NCBI GenBank assembly: GCA_963706835.1
Contig: CAVPOB010000005.1
Location: 1 to 64,000 of the forward strand
DNA from: CAVXYG01 sp963706835
GTDB taxonomy: Bacteria > Actinomycetota > Actinomycetes > S36-B12 > GCA-2699445
DNA: 64,000 bases
Direction of reading: 5' to 3'
Shown here one piece after another: positions 18,501 through 28,164 of the stretch (the stretch's first letter is position 1; each line of letters opens with the position of its first letter). Under the pieces are notes generated by a model. It worked only from the letters and a program-made list of their open reading frames with translations. It had not been told where the DNA came from and ran no database searches. The position numbers and the translations under genes are program-made.

Positions 18501-18988
18501 TCCGCGCCGGGCTCGGCTACTGCAAGTCGCCCGAGGAGTACGGGGCGTTCCCGGTCGACCCGTATTCGCACACCCCGGCCGGGCACGGGGCTCGCCAGCC
18601 CGGTATGACCGGTCAGGTCAAGGAGGAGGTGCTCACGCGCCTCGGCGAGCTGGGCATCCACGTGGAGCACGGCCGGATCGTGGTGCGGCCCACGCTGCTG
18701 CGCCCCGACGAGCTGCGTGGGGCGGGCGAGTTCGACTATATCGATGTCGCGGGTCAGGCTCGGACCATCGCTTTGCCGGACGATTCCCTCGCGCTGACGT
18801 TCTGCCAGGTGCCCATCATCATCAGCCGCGGCAATCGCCTCGAGGTGCTGGCACACCTGGAGGACGGTCGGACCCAACCAGGAGAAGGCGGGGCGCTCGA
18901 CGCGGCGATCAGCGCGAGCGTGTTCCGGCGCGACGGCCGGGTCCGCTCGCTGCACGTGCGCGTCCCCGCCGATCTCAGTGCGCTATGA
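15572..18988 (+). CDS. Large uncharacterised carbohydrate-active-enzyme-like protein
   Basis: A 1138-residue cytoplasmic protein (no signal peptide) starting at a GTG preceded by AGGAGG. The first about 270 residues look beta-rich (RRFYRISNYDAMPPFF, HHGDRTTIWEPF), like the N-terminal domain of GH94/GH65 enzymes. The middle, from about 450 to 1000, is helical with repeated aromatic and acidic motifs: NWRDIFQNWEAL, YWSDHQIIYLLKLLE, RPEWNDANNALVG (residues 636-648) and NWRSDGLVHSYNVM. The WNDANN stretch resembles the catalytic-acid WNDG region of clan GH-L phosphorylases and hydrolases. I infer an (alpha/alpha)6-barrel glycosidase or phosphorylase acting on imported oligosaccharides, since the next genes form a sugar ABC transporter with a beta-glucosidase. 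I do not recognise a named family. Confidence 0.6.
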   Translation: MPEPTRAQGGLVDLQGRRFYRISNYDAMPPFFMTIASSSDVWMFISSTGGLTAGRVDPGRALFPYYTDDKVTESAGRTGGLTVLRVHHGDRTTIWEPFREQRPGDPPAQRSLYKDALGTTLVMEETRDDLGLRLRISWQTSARFGVVRGCELESLGEEPVDVEVLDGFVNLLPAGVSDAVQNRLSTLLNAYKRAELDPETGLGLFALSSTLTDLAEPSESLAANVAWQVGLPDAMHLLCTRQVADFVAGRTPSAESDVRGERGAYLVMSRFSLAPGQPHRWSIVGDVDQDAADVVALRERLADPGRIAEELTDDVRATREGLEAIIAATDGMQLTGDELATMHHRANVLFNDMRGGIPADGYLLEASDIRAFVALRSKKTAARCAQVLAELPERLTIEELQRVAEASGDADLWRVAMEYLPLTFSRRHGDPSRPWNRFSIVLRDEHGHRRLDYQGNWRDIFQNWEALAWSYPEFVESMTTVFLDATTADGYNPYRISRSGVDWEVPEPDDPWSNIGYWSDHQIIYLLKLLETSHRFHPGRLDALLNRRVFTHADVPYRIDTYEETLRDPYDTITFDAGHDAAIARRVVDEGADGRLLHDSAGDLVRVTLAEKLLLLALAKLVNLVPDGGIWMNTQRPEWNDANNALVGRGLSVVTLAYLRRYLVFVRELLSADVELSVELADLAADVSGVLAGYADRLDGGFSDRDRRALMDELGGAGTRFRERIYAGLDQSRREVSAQQVAELLDLAQRYVEASLERNWRSDGLVHSYNVMDIGRDTASVRRLAPMLEGQVAALSSGLLSPQRSVELLAALRSSALYRADQHSYILYPDKDLPGFLQRNRFSQERGSRCPLVGALVAAGNRSLVIQDVHGDLHFAAHIRNAGTVSGELDRLSEDPQWSPLVAADRDCVLQLFEEVFQHAEFTGRSGTFFAYEGLGSIYWHMVSKLLLAVQETLDRAVVEAADDATVRALAARYEEVRAGLGYCKSPEEYGAFPVDPYSHTPAGHGARQPGMTGQVKEEVLTRLGELGIHVEHGRIVVRPTLLRPDELRGAGEFDYIDVAGQARTIALPDDSLALTFCQVPIIISRGNRLEVLAHLEDGRTQPGEGGALDAAISASVFRRDGRVRSLHVRVPADLSAL

Positions 18989-19060
18989 ACGCTGCGACCG
19001 GGCTCCTGCCCTGCGTCGAGACCGGAGCACCTCCGCATCGAGAGGACTGGCGACGCGGAT

Positions 19061-19093
19061 GTGACGAGATGTCACGTTTTCGTAACGCTGAGC
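19061..19093. promoter_or_regulatory. Candidate operator upstream of the sugar transporter
   Basis: Two overlapping short palindromes precede the solute-binding-protein gene: GTGAC-gagat-GTCAC (19061-19075) and CGTT-ttcgt-AACG just after it. They sit about 60-90 bp before the GTG and upstream of a TAGGCT -10 candidate at 19114-19119. A LacI-type repressor would be expected for such a locus, but none is encoded in the window. Confidence 0.3.
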
Positions 19094-19113
19094 AAAGCCA
19101 CGGCAGTGAGAAC

Positions 19114-19119
19114 TAGGCT
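19114..19119 (+). promoter_or_regulatory. -10 element for the sugar transport operon
   Basis: TAGGCT is placed so that transcription would start near 19126, leaving a short leader with the GAGGAGG ribosome-binding site before the GTG at 19151. The same hexamer recurs before ptpA, the UDP-glucose pyrophosphorylase and NIF3 genes. Confidence 0.45.
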
Positions 19120-19150
19120 GCGTTCTTGTCAGGACCCAAGAGGAGGCACT

Positions 19151-20455
19151 GTGAGAAAGCATCGCCGAACCCTAGCGCTGATTGCGGGGTCAGCGTCCCT
19201 AGCGCTCATGTTGGGGGCGTGTGGCTCCGATGACGACTCTGGTGGATCCGGCGACGGCGTCGCGCCGCTCGCGGATGGTCCGGGCGACGAAGAAGTGACG
19301 ATCACCGTCGCCACCTTCAACCAGTTCGGGTACACCGACGAGATGTTCCAGGAGTACATGGACGAGTACCCGAACGTCACGATCGTGCAGAGCCGGGCTG
19401 CCACCGACGGTGAGGCCCGGGAGAACTTCTTCACGAAGCTTGGCTCCTCCGGGCTCGCCGACATCGAGGCGGTCGAAGTGAGTTGGTGGGCCGAGGCGAT
19501 GCAGTTCTCCGATCTGCTGGCCGACCTGTCCGACCCCGATGTCGATGGCCGCTGGCTGGACTGGAAGTCGGAGGTCGCCACGGATCCGGACGGCCGCCTC
19601 GTCGGCTACGGCACCGATATCGGCCCGCAGGGCATCTGCTTCCGCAGCGACCTTGTCGAAGCGGCCGGGCTGGCCAGCAACCGGGAGGAGTTCGCCGAAC
19701 TGCTCGAGGGTGACTGGGACAAGTACTACGAGGTCGGCCAGCAATACACGGAGGCGACCGGCGATGCCTGGTTCGATTCGGCGGGTGCGACCTACCAGGG
19801 GCAACTGGAGCAGGTGGCAGCGCCCTATGAGGACCCGGAGACCGGCGAGATCACAGCCGCCGACGACCCGTCGTTGAAGGCCATCTTTGACAGCGTGCTG
19901 GAGGCCAGCGCCGTCATGTCGGCTGGACTGACGCAGTGGAGCGACGACTGGTACGCCGGCCAGGCCCAGGGCACCTTCGCCACGATGCTCTGCCCCGCCT
20001 GGATGCTGGGCGTTGTCGAGGGCGCGGCCTCCGAGGTTGAGGGCTGGGACTTCGCCGACGTGTTCCCGGGTGGCGGCGCCAACTGGGGCGGGTCGTACCT
20101 GGTGGTGCCGACGCAGGGCGCCAACCAGCGCGCCGCCAAGCATGTGGCGGCGTGGCTGACGGCTCCGGAGCAGCAGGTCAAGGCGTTCCAGAACGCCAGC
20201 ACCTACCCGAGCCAGGTCGAGGCCATCGAGGACCCGGTCGTGATTTCCCAGACGAACGAGTTCTTCAACAACGCGCCGACCGGGGAGATCTTCGCCAACC
20301 GCGCCGAAGCGGTCACCGTGACGCCGTACAAGGGTCCGAACTTCTTCGCCGTGGACACCGCCATGAAGAACGCCCTGACCCGCGTCGAGGATGAGATCCA
20401 GACCCCTGAGGAGAGCTGGAACCAGTTCGTCAACGACGTCAACGCGCTGGGCTAA
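19151..20455 (+). CDS. Sugar ABC transporter solute-binding lipoprotein
   Basis: A 434-residue extracytoplasmic binding protein of the MalE/CebE class. The GTG start follows GAGGAGG. A signal with KHRR and the lipobox LMLGAC (Cys24) anchors it to the membrane. The mature part begins with an acidic Gly/Asp linker, then a type I binding fold (EEVTITVATFNQFGYTDEMF). Aromatic residues such as WWAEAMQF and NWGGSY probably line the sugar site. It is the first gene of the order binding protein - permease - permease - beta-glucosidase, as in cellobiose (ceb) operons, so a cello-oligosaccharide or other beta-glucoside is the likely ligand. Confidence 0.88.
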   Translation: MRKHRRTLALIAGSASLALMLGACGSDDDSGGSGDGVAPLADGPGDEEVTITVATFNQFGYTDEMFQEYMDEYPNVTIVQSRAATDGEARENFFTKLGSSGLADIEAVEVSWWAEAMQFSDLLADLSDPDVDGRWLDWKSEVATDPDGRLVGYGTDIGPQGICFRSDLVEAAGLASNREEFAELLEGDWDKYYEVGQQYTEATGDAWFDSAGATYQGQLEQVAAPYEDPETGEITAADDPSLKAIFDSVLEASAVMSAGLTQWSDDWYAGQAQGTFATMLCPAWMLGVVEGAASEVEGWDFADVFPGGGANWGGSYLVVPTQGANQRAAKHVAAWLTAPEQQVKAFQNASTYPSQVEAIEDPVVISQTNEFFNNAPTGEIFANRAEAVTVTPYKGPNFFAVDTAMKNALTRVEDEIQTPEESWNQFVNDVNALG

Positions 20456-20466
20456 CTGCTAGACCA

Positions 20467-20506
20467 CCGACCCGGCCGGTCGATCCGATTCGGCCGGCCG
20501 GGTCGG
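20467..20506 (+). promoter_or_regulatory. Intra-operon stem-loop after the binding-protein gene
   Basis: Arms CCGACCCGGCCGG (20467-20479) and CCGGCCGGGTCGG (20494-20506) form a 13-bp perfect stem just after the binding-protein stop and 190 bp before the first permease. Such hairpins stabilise the upstream mRNA or partly stop transcription, so that binding protein exceeds permease. Confidence 0.6.
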
Positions 20507-20696
20507 TGTCTGGCGGGCCATGGTCCTGCGGCGTAGGTCCCTGGCCGACTGCCCGCATGGTCCGCACCGACATCCCAATCCCAAGACCACACTCGGGCTC
20601 GGTGTCCGAGCGCCGCTCCTGAGCAGCATCGCGAACGGCAGTGCCAGCCCAACTCCGACGAAACCGCCAGCAGCGAGTCGAACAGAGGACCCCGAC

Positions 20697-21785
20697 ATGA
20701 GCCAAGTGGGTACTGCGCCACAGTCGGACGCAGAGGCGCCCGAGCAGGAACCGTTCAAGTTCAAGCTGAACCGGTGGGACGTCAAGTATTCGCCGTACCT
20801 CTACATCGCTCCGTTCTTCATCGTCTGGGCGATCGTCGGGCTCTTCCCGCTGCTGTACAACGCCTTCATCTCCTTCCAGGACTGGGACCAGGTCCGCAAT
20901 ACCGGTGAGTTCGTCGGGTGGGACCAATACGCCTGGGTCCTGCAGCAGCGCGACTTCTGGGTATCGCTGCGCAACACCTTCAGCATCTGGTTGCTGAGCT
21001 CGGTTCCGCAGGTCATCGCAGCGCTCTTCATCGCGGCGGTCCTGGACCAGAACCTCCGCGCCAGGACCTTCTGGCGCATGGGCGTCCTCCTGCCCTACGT
21101 GATGGCGCCAGTGGCCGTGGCGCTGATCTTCAACAGCCTCTACGCCGACGACTTCGGCCTGGTGAACAACATCCTGGCGAATTTCGGCATCGCGCCTATC
21201 GGCTGGCACGTTGATGTGCTCGCCTCGCACTTCGCGATCGCAACCATGGTGGACTTCCGATGGACCGGCTACAACACGCTGATCCTGCTCGCCGCGATGC
21301 AGGCGATACCCAAGGACTACTACGAGGCCGCAGCCATCGACGGCGCCGGCCAGGTGCGGCGCTTCTTCTCCATCACGATCCCGCAGCTGCGCCCGACGCT
21401 GATCTTCGTCATCATTACCTCCACCATCGGCGGCCTACAGATCTTCGACGAGCCCCGGATGTATGACCAGAACGGGACTGGTGGCCCGAACCAGCAGTGG
21501 CTCACCGTCACGATGTATCTGTACAACCTCGGCTGGGGACAGTTCGACTTCGGCAAGGCTGCGGCCGTGGCGTGGATCCTGTTCCTCATCATCGTGACCT
21601 TCAGCATCATCAACCTCTTCATCACCTCGCGAATATCCACCGGCGATGCGCCGAAGAAGGCGAAGAAGGGCAAGAAGAAGGGCCTGGAGGCCGAGGATGA
21701 CGTGGCCGTTCCCGGCGCGGGCGCCGCACTGCCGGCACACGGTGATTTCTCCGACCGCCGGATCAAGTTCGATCGGAAGGCATAG
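20697..21785 (+). CDS. Sugar ABC transporter permease (MalF/CebF type)
   Basis: A 362-residue inner-membrane permease. After a 40-residue cytoplasmic N-terminus come about six helices starting YLYIAPFFIVWAIVGLFPLL. The EAA loop that docks the ATPase is EAAAIDGAGQVRRFFSITIP. The C-terminal tail is Lys-rich (KKAKKGKKKG) and longer than usual. The ATG is preceded by AGAGGA. It is followed after 2 bp by the second permease gene. Confidence 0.9.
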   Translation: MSQVGTAPQSDAEAPEQEPFKFKLNRWDVKYSPYLYIAPFFIVWAIVGLFPLLYNAFISFQDWDQVRNTGEFVGWDQYAWVLQQRDFWVSLRNTFSIWLLSSVPQVIAALFIAAVLDQNLRARTFWRMGVLLPYVMAPVAVALIFNSLYADDFGLVNNILANFGIAPIGWHVDVLASHFAIATMVDFRWTGYNTLILLAAMQAIPKDYYEAAAIDGAGQVRRFFSITIPQLRPTLIFVIITSTIGGLQIFDEPRMYDQNGTGGPNQQWLTVTMYLYNLGWGQFDFGKAAAVAWILFLIIVTFSIINLFITSRISTGDAPKKAKKGKKKGLEAEDDVAVPGAGAALPAHGDFSDRRIKFDRKA

Positions 21786-21787
21786 CG

Positions 21788-22636
21788 ATGAAGACGAAGA
21801 AGAACCGCTACACCTCCGACTCCGGCCCGAGCATGGCGACCTACATCGTGCTGGGGATCATCTTGGTCCTGTCGGTGTTCCCGTTCTACTGGTCGTTCCT
21901 GATCGGCAGCGGTGACGCCTCGACCTACTACGACACCCAGATCAACTGGCTGCCGCAGGGGAACTTCCTGGACAACGCCTCCTCGGTCGTCAACGATGCG
22001 GCTGTCGGCTTCTGGGGGGCGCTCTACAACAGCGTCGTGGTGGCGGCCATCACGGCCGTATCCGTCGTCATCTTTTCCACTCTCGCCGGCTTCGCCTTCT
22101 CCAAGCTGACCTTCAAGGGTTCGGCGTTTCTGCTGGCGTTCGTCATCGGAACGATGGCCGTGCCGGTGCAGTTGGGCGTCGTCCCGCTGTACCTGGTGAT
22201 GGTGCAACTGCAGTGGGTGGACACCCTGCAAGCGCTCATCCTGCCCGGCATGGTCACAGCATTCGGCGTGTTCTGGATGACGCAGTACCTGCGGCAGGCG
22301 CTGCCCTATGAACTCATCGAGGCGGCTCGAGTGGACGGTGCCAGCATGTTCCGCACGTTCTGGTCGGTGGCACTGCCCGCGGCCCGGCCGGCGGCCTTCA
22401 TGCTGTTCCTCTTCACCTTCATCACATCCTGGACCACGTTCCTGTGGCCCTTCATCGTGGCGAAGAACGAGCCCACGCTGCCGGTGGCCCTGTCGCTGCT
22501 GCAGTCCAACTACTTCGTGGACTACTCCATCGTCCTGGCAGGTGCGCTGCTGTCCACGATCCCCTTGGTCATCCTGTTCATCTTCACCGGCCGGCAACTG
22601 GTCTCCGGCATCATGGCTGGCGCGGTGAAGGGCTGA
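21788..22636 (+). CDS. Sugar ABC transporter permease (MalG/CebG type)
   Basis: A 282-residue permease with six helices. The EAA loop is EAARVDGASMFRTFWSVALP and the C-terminus ends in GRQLVSGIMAGAVKG, the usual MalG-type ending. It partners the preceding permease to form the channel dimer. Its ATG lies just after a GGAAGG inside the end of the preceding gene, so the two are co-translated. Confidence 0.92.
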   Translation: MKTKKNRYTSDSGPSMATYIVLGIILVLSVFPFYWSFLIGSGDASTYYDTQINWLPQGNFLDNASSVVNDAAVGFWGALYNSVVVAAITAVSVVIFSTLAGFAFSKLTFKGSAFLLAFVIGTMAVPVQLGVVPLYLVMVQLQWVDTLQALILPGMVTAFGVFWMTQYLRQALPYELIEAARVDGASMFRTFWSVALPAARPAAFMLFLFTFITSWTTFLWPFIVAKNEPTLPVALSLLQSNYFVDYSIVLAGALLSTIPLVILFIFTGRQLVSGIMAGAVKG

Positions 22637-22638
22637 TC

Positions 22639-22677
22639 ATGAGGCAGGTTCGCGGGGCTCGGCGGTCACGCACGTGA
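22639..22677 (+). CDS. Possible 12-codon coupling ORF before the beta-glucosidase
   Basis: An ATG 2 bp after the permease stop opens a 12-codon frame (MRQVRGARRSRT) whose TGA overlaps the GTG start of the beta-glucosidase gene (GTGA). The beta-glucosidase start has no ribosome-binding site of its own, so this mini-ORF could feed ribosomes to it. It is inferred from position only. Confidence 0.25.
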   Translation: MRQVRGARRSRT

Positions 22678-24115
22678 CCGGCGGCGCGCGCTTCCCCGAC
22701 GATTTCCTGTTCGGCGCGGCGACGGCGGCCTACCAGATCGAGGGCGCCGCGGCGGAGGACGGGCGCAGCGACTGCATCTGGGACGTGTTCGCCCGAGTGC
22801 CGGGGGCGGTGCTCAACGCCGACGACGGCTCGGTGGCGTGCGACCACTACCACCGCTACCGCGACGATGTGGCGCTGATGCGGCGGCTCGGCCTGCAGAC
22901 CTACCGCTTCTCGACCTCCTGGGCCCGCGTCCGCCCGGACGGCGGTCGGCCGAATCCGGCCGGGCTGGACTTCTACTCCCGCCTGGTGGACGAGCTGCTG
23001 GAGGCCGGCATCATTCCGTGGCCGACCCTGTACCACTGGGACCTGCCGCAGGCGCTGCAGGACCGCGGCGGCTGGGTGAGCCGGGACACGACCGACCGGT
23101 TCGTCGAGTACGCGCAGACCATGCACGACGCGCTCGGCGACCGGGTTCGGCACTTCACGACGCTGAACGAGCCGTGGTGCTCGGCCTTCAAGGGCTACAC
23201 CGCCGGCGACCACGCCCCCGGCCACCAGAGCCGCGCCGAGGGCCTGGCGGCCGCGCACCATCTGCTGCTCGCCCATGGCAAGGCGGTGGCCGAGCTGCGC
23301 CGGCGGCGACCCGGCGCTGAGCGCTGGGCATCACGCTCAACCAGACCGTCCCCGACCCGCTGAACCCGGATGACCCCGGTGATCGGGATGCGGCACGTCG
23401 CATCGATGCGCAGTTCAACCGGATCTTCCTCGATCCGATCTTCCGCGCCGAGTACCCGGCCGATCTCCTGGCAGACGTCGCCGGTCTGGGTCTCGACGAC
23501 GTCGTGCAGGACGGCGATCTGGCGGTCATCGCGACCCCGATCGACTTCCTGGGCGTGAACTACTACCAGGGCGAGGCCTGCAGCTACACCGCACCGGCCG
23601 CGCCGCTGCAGGGGGAGGCCCCGGTGGCGCGCCCCGGGCAGTCGCCGTATCCGGCGGCCGACGGCGTGCACAGCCACCCGCGAGGCCTGCCGATCACCGA
23701 CATGAACTGGGAGATCCAGCCCGAGGGCCTGCATCGGTTGCTGGTGCGGCTGTCGCGGGACTACACCGCTCCGGCAGGGGTGCCGATGTATGTCACCGAG
23801 AACGGCGCGGCCTTCGACGACGTGCCGGTGGGGGAGCCCGGCTCCCGGGAGGTGCACGACGCCCGGCGGGTCGCCTTCCTGCGCGACCACCTGCAGGCGG
23901 TGCAGGATGCGATCGCCGACGGCGTGGATGTGCGCGGCTACTTCTCCTGGTCCCTCATGGACAACTTCGAGTGGGCCTGGGGGTATGCGAAGCGGTTCGG
24001 ACTCATCTATGTGGACTATCCGACTCAGGAAAGGATCATCAAGGACAGCGGCGTCGAGTACGCCGACATCATCGCAAGCCGATCCCTGGCCGGCACCGGC
24101 TCGGGTTCGGGGTAG
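22674..24115 (+). pseudogene. GH1 beta-glucosidase gene with a single frameshift
   Basis: The gene encodes a full-length GH1 enzyme (about 480 residues) split over two frames. The first frame (from GTG 22674) holds FPDDFLFGAATAAYQIEGA and the acid/base TLNEPW. After PGA at about 23318 the frame breaks, and the second frame resumes with ALGITLNQTVPDP and includes the nucleophile motif YVTENGAAFDD and the SWSLMDNFEWAWGY segment. One missing base near 23320 (GA followed by GCGCTG) explains the break. All catalytic residues are intact, so this is either a recent inactivation or a sequencing error. The intact enzyme would cleave imported cellobiose or other beta-glucosides in the cytoplasm. It is the last gene of the transport operon. 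Confidence 0.85.
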
Positions 24116-24290
24116 CGCCATGCTGCATCGGCGGGGAGAACCCGCCCGATCGGTAGGCGCGACCGCCTCTCGCACCAAGGTGCGGCGGGCGTCGACCAGG
24201 CGCCGGGGTGGAGTTCGCTCAGCCCCGGGGCACCAGACCCTTCACAAAGGAACGTCCGGCACGTACCTGCCGGTTTAGGGAGAACAGACA

Positions 24291-25397
<1,107 letters not shown>

Positions 25398-25644
25398 CAG
25401 GACGGCAGTGGGATCCGCTGCGGCCCGTCCATCAGGCGGGTCGCGCGCGGGTCCCGGGTCGGGGAGGAGCGCTGAGCATCCCAGCGCTGCGCGCTGCGAT
25501 CGCGCAATCGCTGCGGGAATCACCGGCGTGCTTGGGTGGCAGCGCGCGGCAACGGCGGGATGCTGAAGGCCGGTGCTGAGCATCGCGCGGGCGAGCTGGT
25601 GCTGGCATCAGCGTCCAGGCCGCCACCCGAAGGAGGAGGGTCCA

Positions 25645-27393
25645 ATGTCGTCGCTGCTGCTGTCCCGCCGTGACCTGGACTTCCTGCTGTTCGAGTGGCT
25701 CGACGTCGAGGCCCTGCTCGCCGCGGAAGCCTTCGCGGACCACGACCGCGGCACCGTCAGCGCGATCCTGGACCTCGCCGAGCAGGTGGCCACGGAGGCG
25801 TTCGCGCCCCACAACGCGCGCAATGATGCGGAGGAGCCGACGTTCGACGGGACCACGGCGCGCGTCCATGACGAGGTCGGGCCGGCGTTGGCGGCGTACT
25901 ACGAGGCCGGGTTCGGCGGGATGACGATCCCGGCTGACGTCGGCGGCGCCGGTCTGCCCAACGTGGTTGCCCTTGCCGCCGGACTGTGGTTCTCGGCGGC
26001 CAACGTGGCCACCAGCGGCTTCCCCTTTCTCACCGGCGCCAACGCGCACCTGCTGCTCGCGCACGCATCCAGCGAGCAGGTGCAGCGCTGGGTGCCGCCT
26101 ATGGTCGAAGGGCGCTACTTCGGGACGATGTGCCTCAGCGAGCCGCAGGCTGGCTCCTCGTTGGCGGACATCACCACCCGGGCCGAGCGCTGCGCCGACG
26201 GCACGTATCGGCTGCGCGGCAGCAAGATGTGGATCAGCGGCGGCGATCACGAACTGGGCGAGAACATCATCCATCTCGTCCTCGCGCGGGTGCCCGGGTC
26301 ACCGCCGGGCGTGAAGGGGATCTCGCTGTTCATCGTCCCGAAGCTCCTCCAGGACGGGACCCGCAACAACGTGGTGCTCGCCGGCCTCAACCACAAGATG
26401 GGCCAGCGCGGTCTGCCCAATACCGTGCTGAACTTCGGCGAGCAGCAGGGCAGCGTCGGCTACTTGGTCGGCGAGGAGAACGCCGGCCTGGCGTACATGT
26501 TCCACATGATGAACGAGGCGCGGATCGGGGTGGGCAGCGGCGCGGTGGCTCTGGGGTACACCGGCTATCTGCACGCTCTGGAGTACGCCCGCATGCGGCA
26601 GCAGGGCCGGCCGATCGGGGCGAAGGATCCGACCGCGCCGATGGTCCCGATCATCGAGCACGCCGACGTCCGCCGGATGCTGCTGGCATCGAAGGCGTAC
26701 GTGGAGGGCGGGCTGGCGCTGGTCCTGTACTGCGCGCGACTCGTCGATGAGGAACGGTCCGGCATCGACCGGGATGCCGCGCACCTGCTGTTGGAGATCC
26801 TCACCCCGATCGCGAAGAGCTGGCCGTCGCAGTGGTGCCTGGCCGCCAATGACCACGCGATCCAGATCCACGGCGGCTACGGCTACACCCGCGACTACCC
26901 GGTGGAACAGTTCTGGCGCGACAACCGGCTCAACCCGATCCACGAGGGCACCAACGGGATCCAGGCGCTCGATCTGCTGGGCCGCAAAGTCACGATGCAG
27001 CGCGGCGCGGCGCTACGGCTGCTGGCAGAACGGATGCAGGCTACGATCGCAGCAGCAGCGACCATGGGCGCAGCCCCGGCCGCGCATGCCGAGGCGCTCG
27101 GTAGTCAGTTGGCGCGCCTGCTCGAAGTCACGGGGATCCTGTGGTCGGACCGGGACCCCGTCGTCGCGCTGGCGGACGCCTCGACCTACCTGGACGCCCT
27201 GGGGCATGTCGTTGTGGCATGGCTGTGGCTCGGTGTGGAGATGACAGCCTCGGGACCGGGAGCCTTCTACGCGGGCAAACGCCTGGCCGCCGAGTACTTC
27301 TTCAGCCGGGAGTTGCCCAAGGTGTCCGCGCAACTGGATCTGCTGGCGGCCAGGGATCGGCTGTTCATCGACTTGGACCCCGGTGTGCTGTAG
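25645..27393 (+). CDS. Long-form acyl-CoA dehydrogenase (FadE5/DmdC type)
   Basis: A 582-residue flavoenzyme, longer than the usual 380-400 of acyl-CoA dehydrogenases, matching the FadE5/DmdC branch with an added C-terminal domain. FAD- and substrate-binding motifs include CLSEPQAGSSLADITT, GSKMWISGGDH and IQIHGGYGYTRDYPVEQ. The HEGTNGIQALD loop supplies the catalytic Glu. It oxidises an acyl-CoA to the enoyl-CoA and passes electrons to ETF. The ATG is preceded by a strong AGGAGGAGG site. No beta-oxidation partner is adjacent, so chain length or substrate cannot be assigned from context. Confidence 0.9.
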   Translation: MSSLLLSRRDLDFLLFEWLDVEALLAAEAFADHDRGTVSAILDLAEQVATEAFAPHNARNDAEEPTFDGTTARVHDEVGPALAAYYEAGFGGMTIPADVGGAGLPNVVALAAGLWFSAANVATSGFPFLTGANAHLLLAHASSEQVQRWVPPMVEGRYFGTMCLSEPQAGSSLADITTRAERCADGTYRLRGSKMWISGGDHELGENIIHLVLARVPGSPPGVKGISLFIVPKLLQDGTRNNVVLAGLNHKMGQRGLPNTVLNFGEQQGSVGYLVGEENAGLAYMFHMMNEARIGVGSGAVALGYTGYLHALEYARMRQQGRPIGAKDPTAPMVPIIEHADVRRMLLASKAYVEGGLALVLYCARLVDEERSGIDRDAAHLLLEILTPIAKSWPSQWCLAANDHAIQIHGGYGYTRDYPVEQFWRDNRLNPIHEGTNGIQALDLLGRKVTMQRGAALRLLAERMQATIAAAATMGAAPAAHAEALGSQLARLLEVTGILWSDRDPVVALADASTYLDALGHVVVAWLWLGVEMTASGPGAFYAGKRLAAEYFFSRELPKVSAQLDLLAARDRLFIDLDPGVL

Positions 27394-27489
27394 ATCGCGG
27401 GCAGTTCTCGCTCCCGCGCCCAGCGACTGCCGGGCCGAGACTCCCACCCCCTGATCCGACGGTCATGGCCTGCACCTGACGAGACAGAC

Positions 27490-28164
27490 CTACTCGGTCG
27501 CCGAGCGTGCGAGATCGAGGATTCGGCCTTCGTCGTGGGCCAATCCGCACCTCACGAGGCCGGCGACCAGTTGTGCCATTGCCGGTGGATCGTCCACCAG
27601 GGCGGCAAGCCTCTCAGCCGAGCTCGGCAGGCTCAGTTTCTTCGCCGTGGCTAGCGCCCGGTCATCGGCGAACGGGAACAGTTCGAGCCAGACGGCCTGC
27701 GCTTCGCGGGCGAAGATCGATGCCCCGACGGGTCCGATGCCGTGGAAGTCCTGCAGCAGCGCCCGCTCGCGCGCTGGGTCGTACTCGGCCCGACCTCGCA
27801 AGCCGTCGAGATTCCCACCGTCCACCGTGAGAATGCGCTCCGCGGCTGCGCCGAGCATCCTGGCGGTCTTCTCGTCATAGCGGGCATACCCTGCCCGGTT
27901 GAGAGTGGCCGTGCGATCCTCCCAACTGCTTGCCGCCATCGCAGCGGCCGTGGTCCACCCGGCGTCGGCGAGCGCGACCGCCGCTCGCACCGCCACCTCG
28001 GCGCGGATCCGTGCGCTGAGCAGCAGCGACAGGCAGAGCAGCCGGAACACGCCGGACCCGGCAGCGTCGTCGGCCGCGGCCAGTTCGTTGTGGGCTTCGG
28101 CCGCATACGTCCGGCCGTGCTCCCGCAACAGGACCGCAGCGACTGTGCGGCTTCCCGCGCTCAT
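27490..28164 (-). CDS. HhH-GPD-like (endonuclease III fold) protein
   Basis: A 224-residue helical protein with a helix-hairpin-helix motif at L-L-Q-D-F-H-G-I-G-P-V-G-A-S-I-F, the DNA-binding element of endonuclease III-type glycosylases. The four-cysteine iron-sulfur cluster loop of Nth is absent, and the usual catalytic Lys after the hairpin is not obvious, so activity is uncertain. Proteins of this kind in actinomycetes are generally annotated as endonuclease or base-excision repair-like. The start at ATG 28164 is favoured because the upstream codons look non-coding. It is divergent from the serpin gene. Confidence 0.65.
   Translation of the reverse strand: MSAGSRTVAAVLLREHGRTYAAEAHNELAAADDAAGSGVFRLLCLSLLLSARIRAEVAVRAAVALADAGWTTAAAMAASSWEDRTATLNRAGYARYDEKTARMLGAAAERILTVDGGNLDGLRGRAEYDPARERALLQDFHGIGPVGASIFAREAQAVWLELFPFADDRALATAKKLSLPSSAERLAALVDDPPAMAQLVAGLVRCGLAHDEGRILDLARSATE

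Noticed and set aside
16895..18955. A 686-codon open frame on the minus strand opposite the 1138-residue gene
   Set aside because: Composition (His/Val/Gln-rich) and lack of domains are typical of an antisense shadow; the plus-strand gene has a strong ribosome-binding site.
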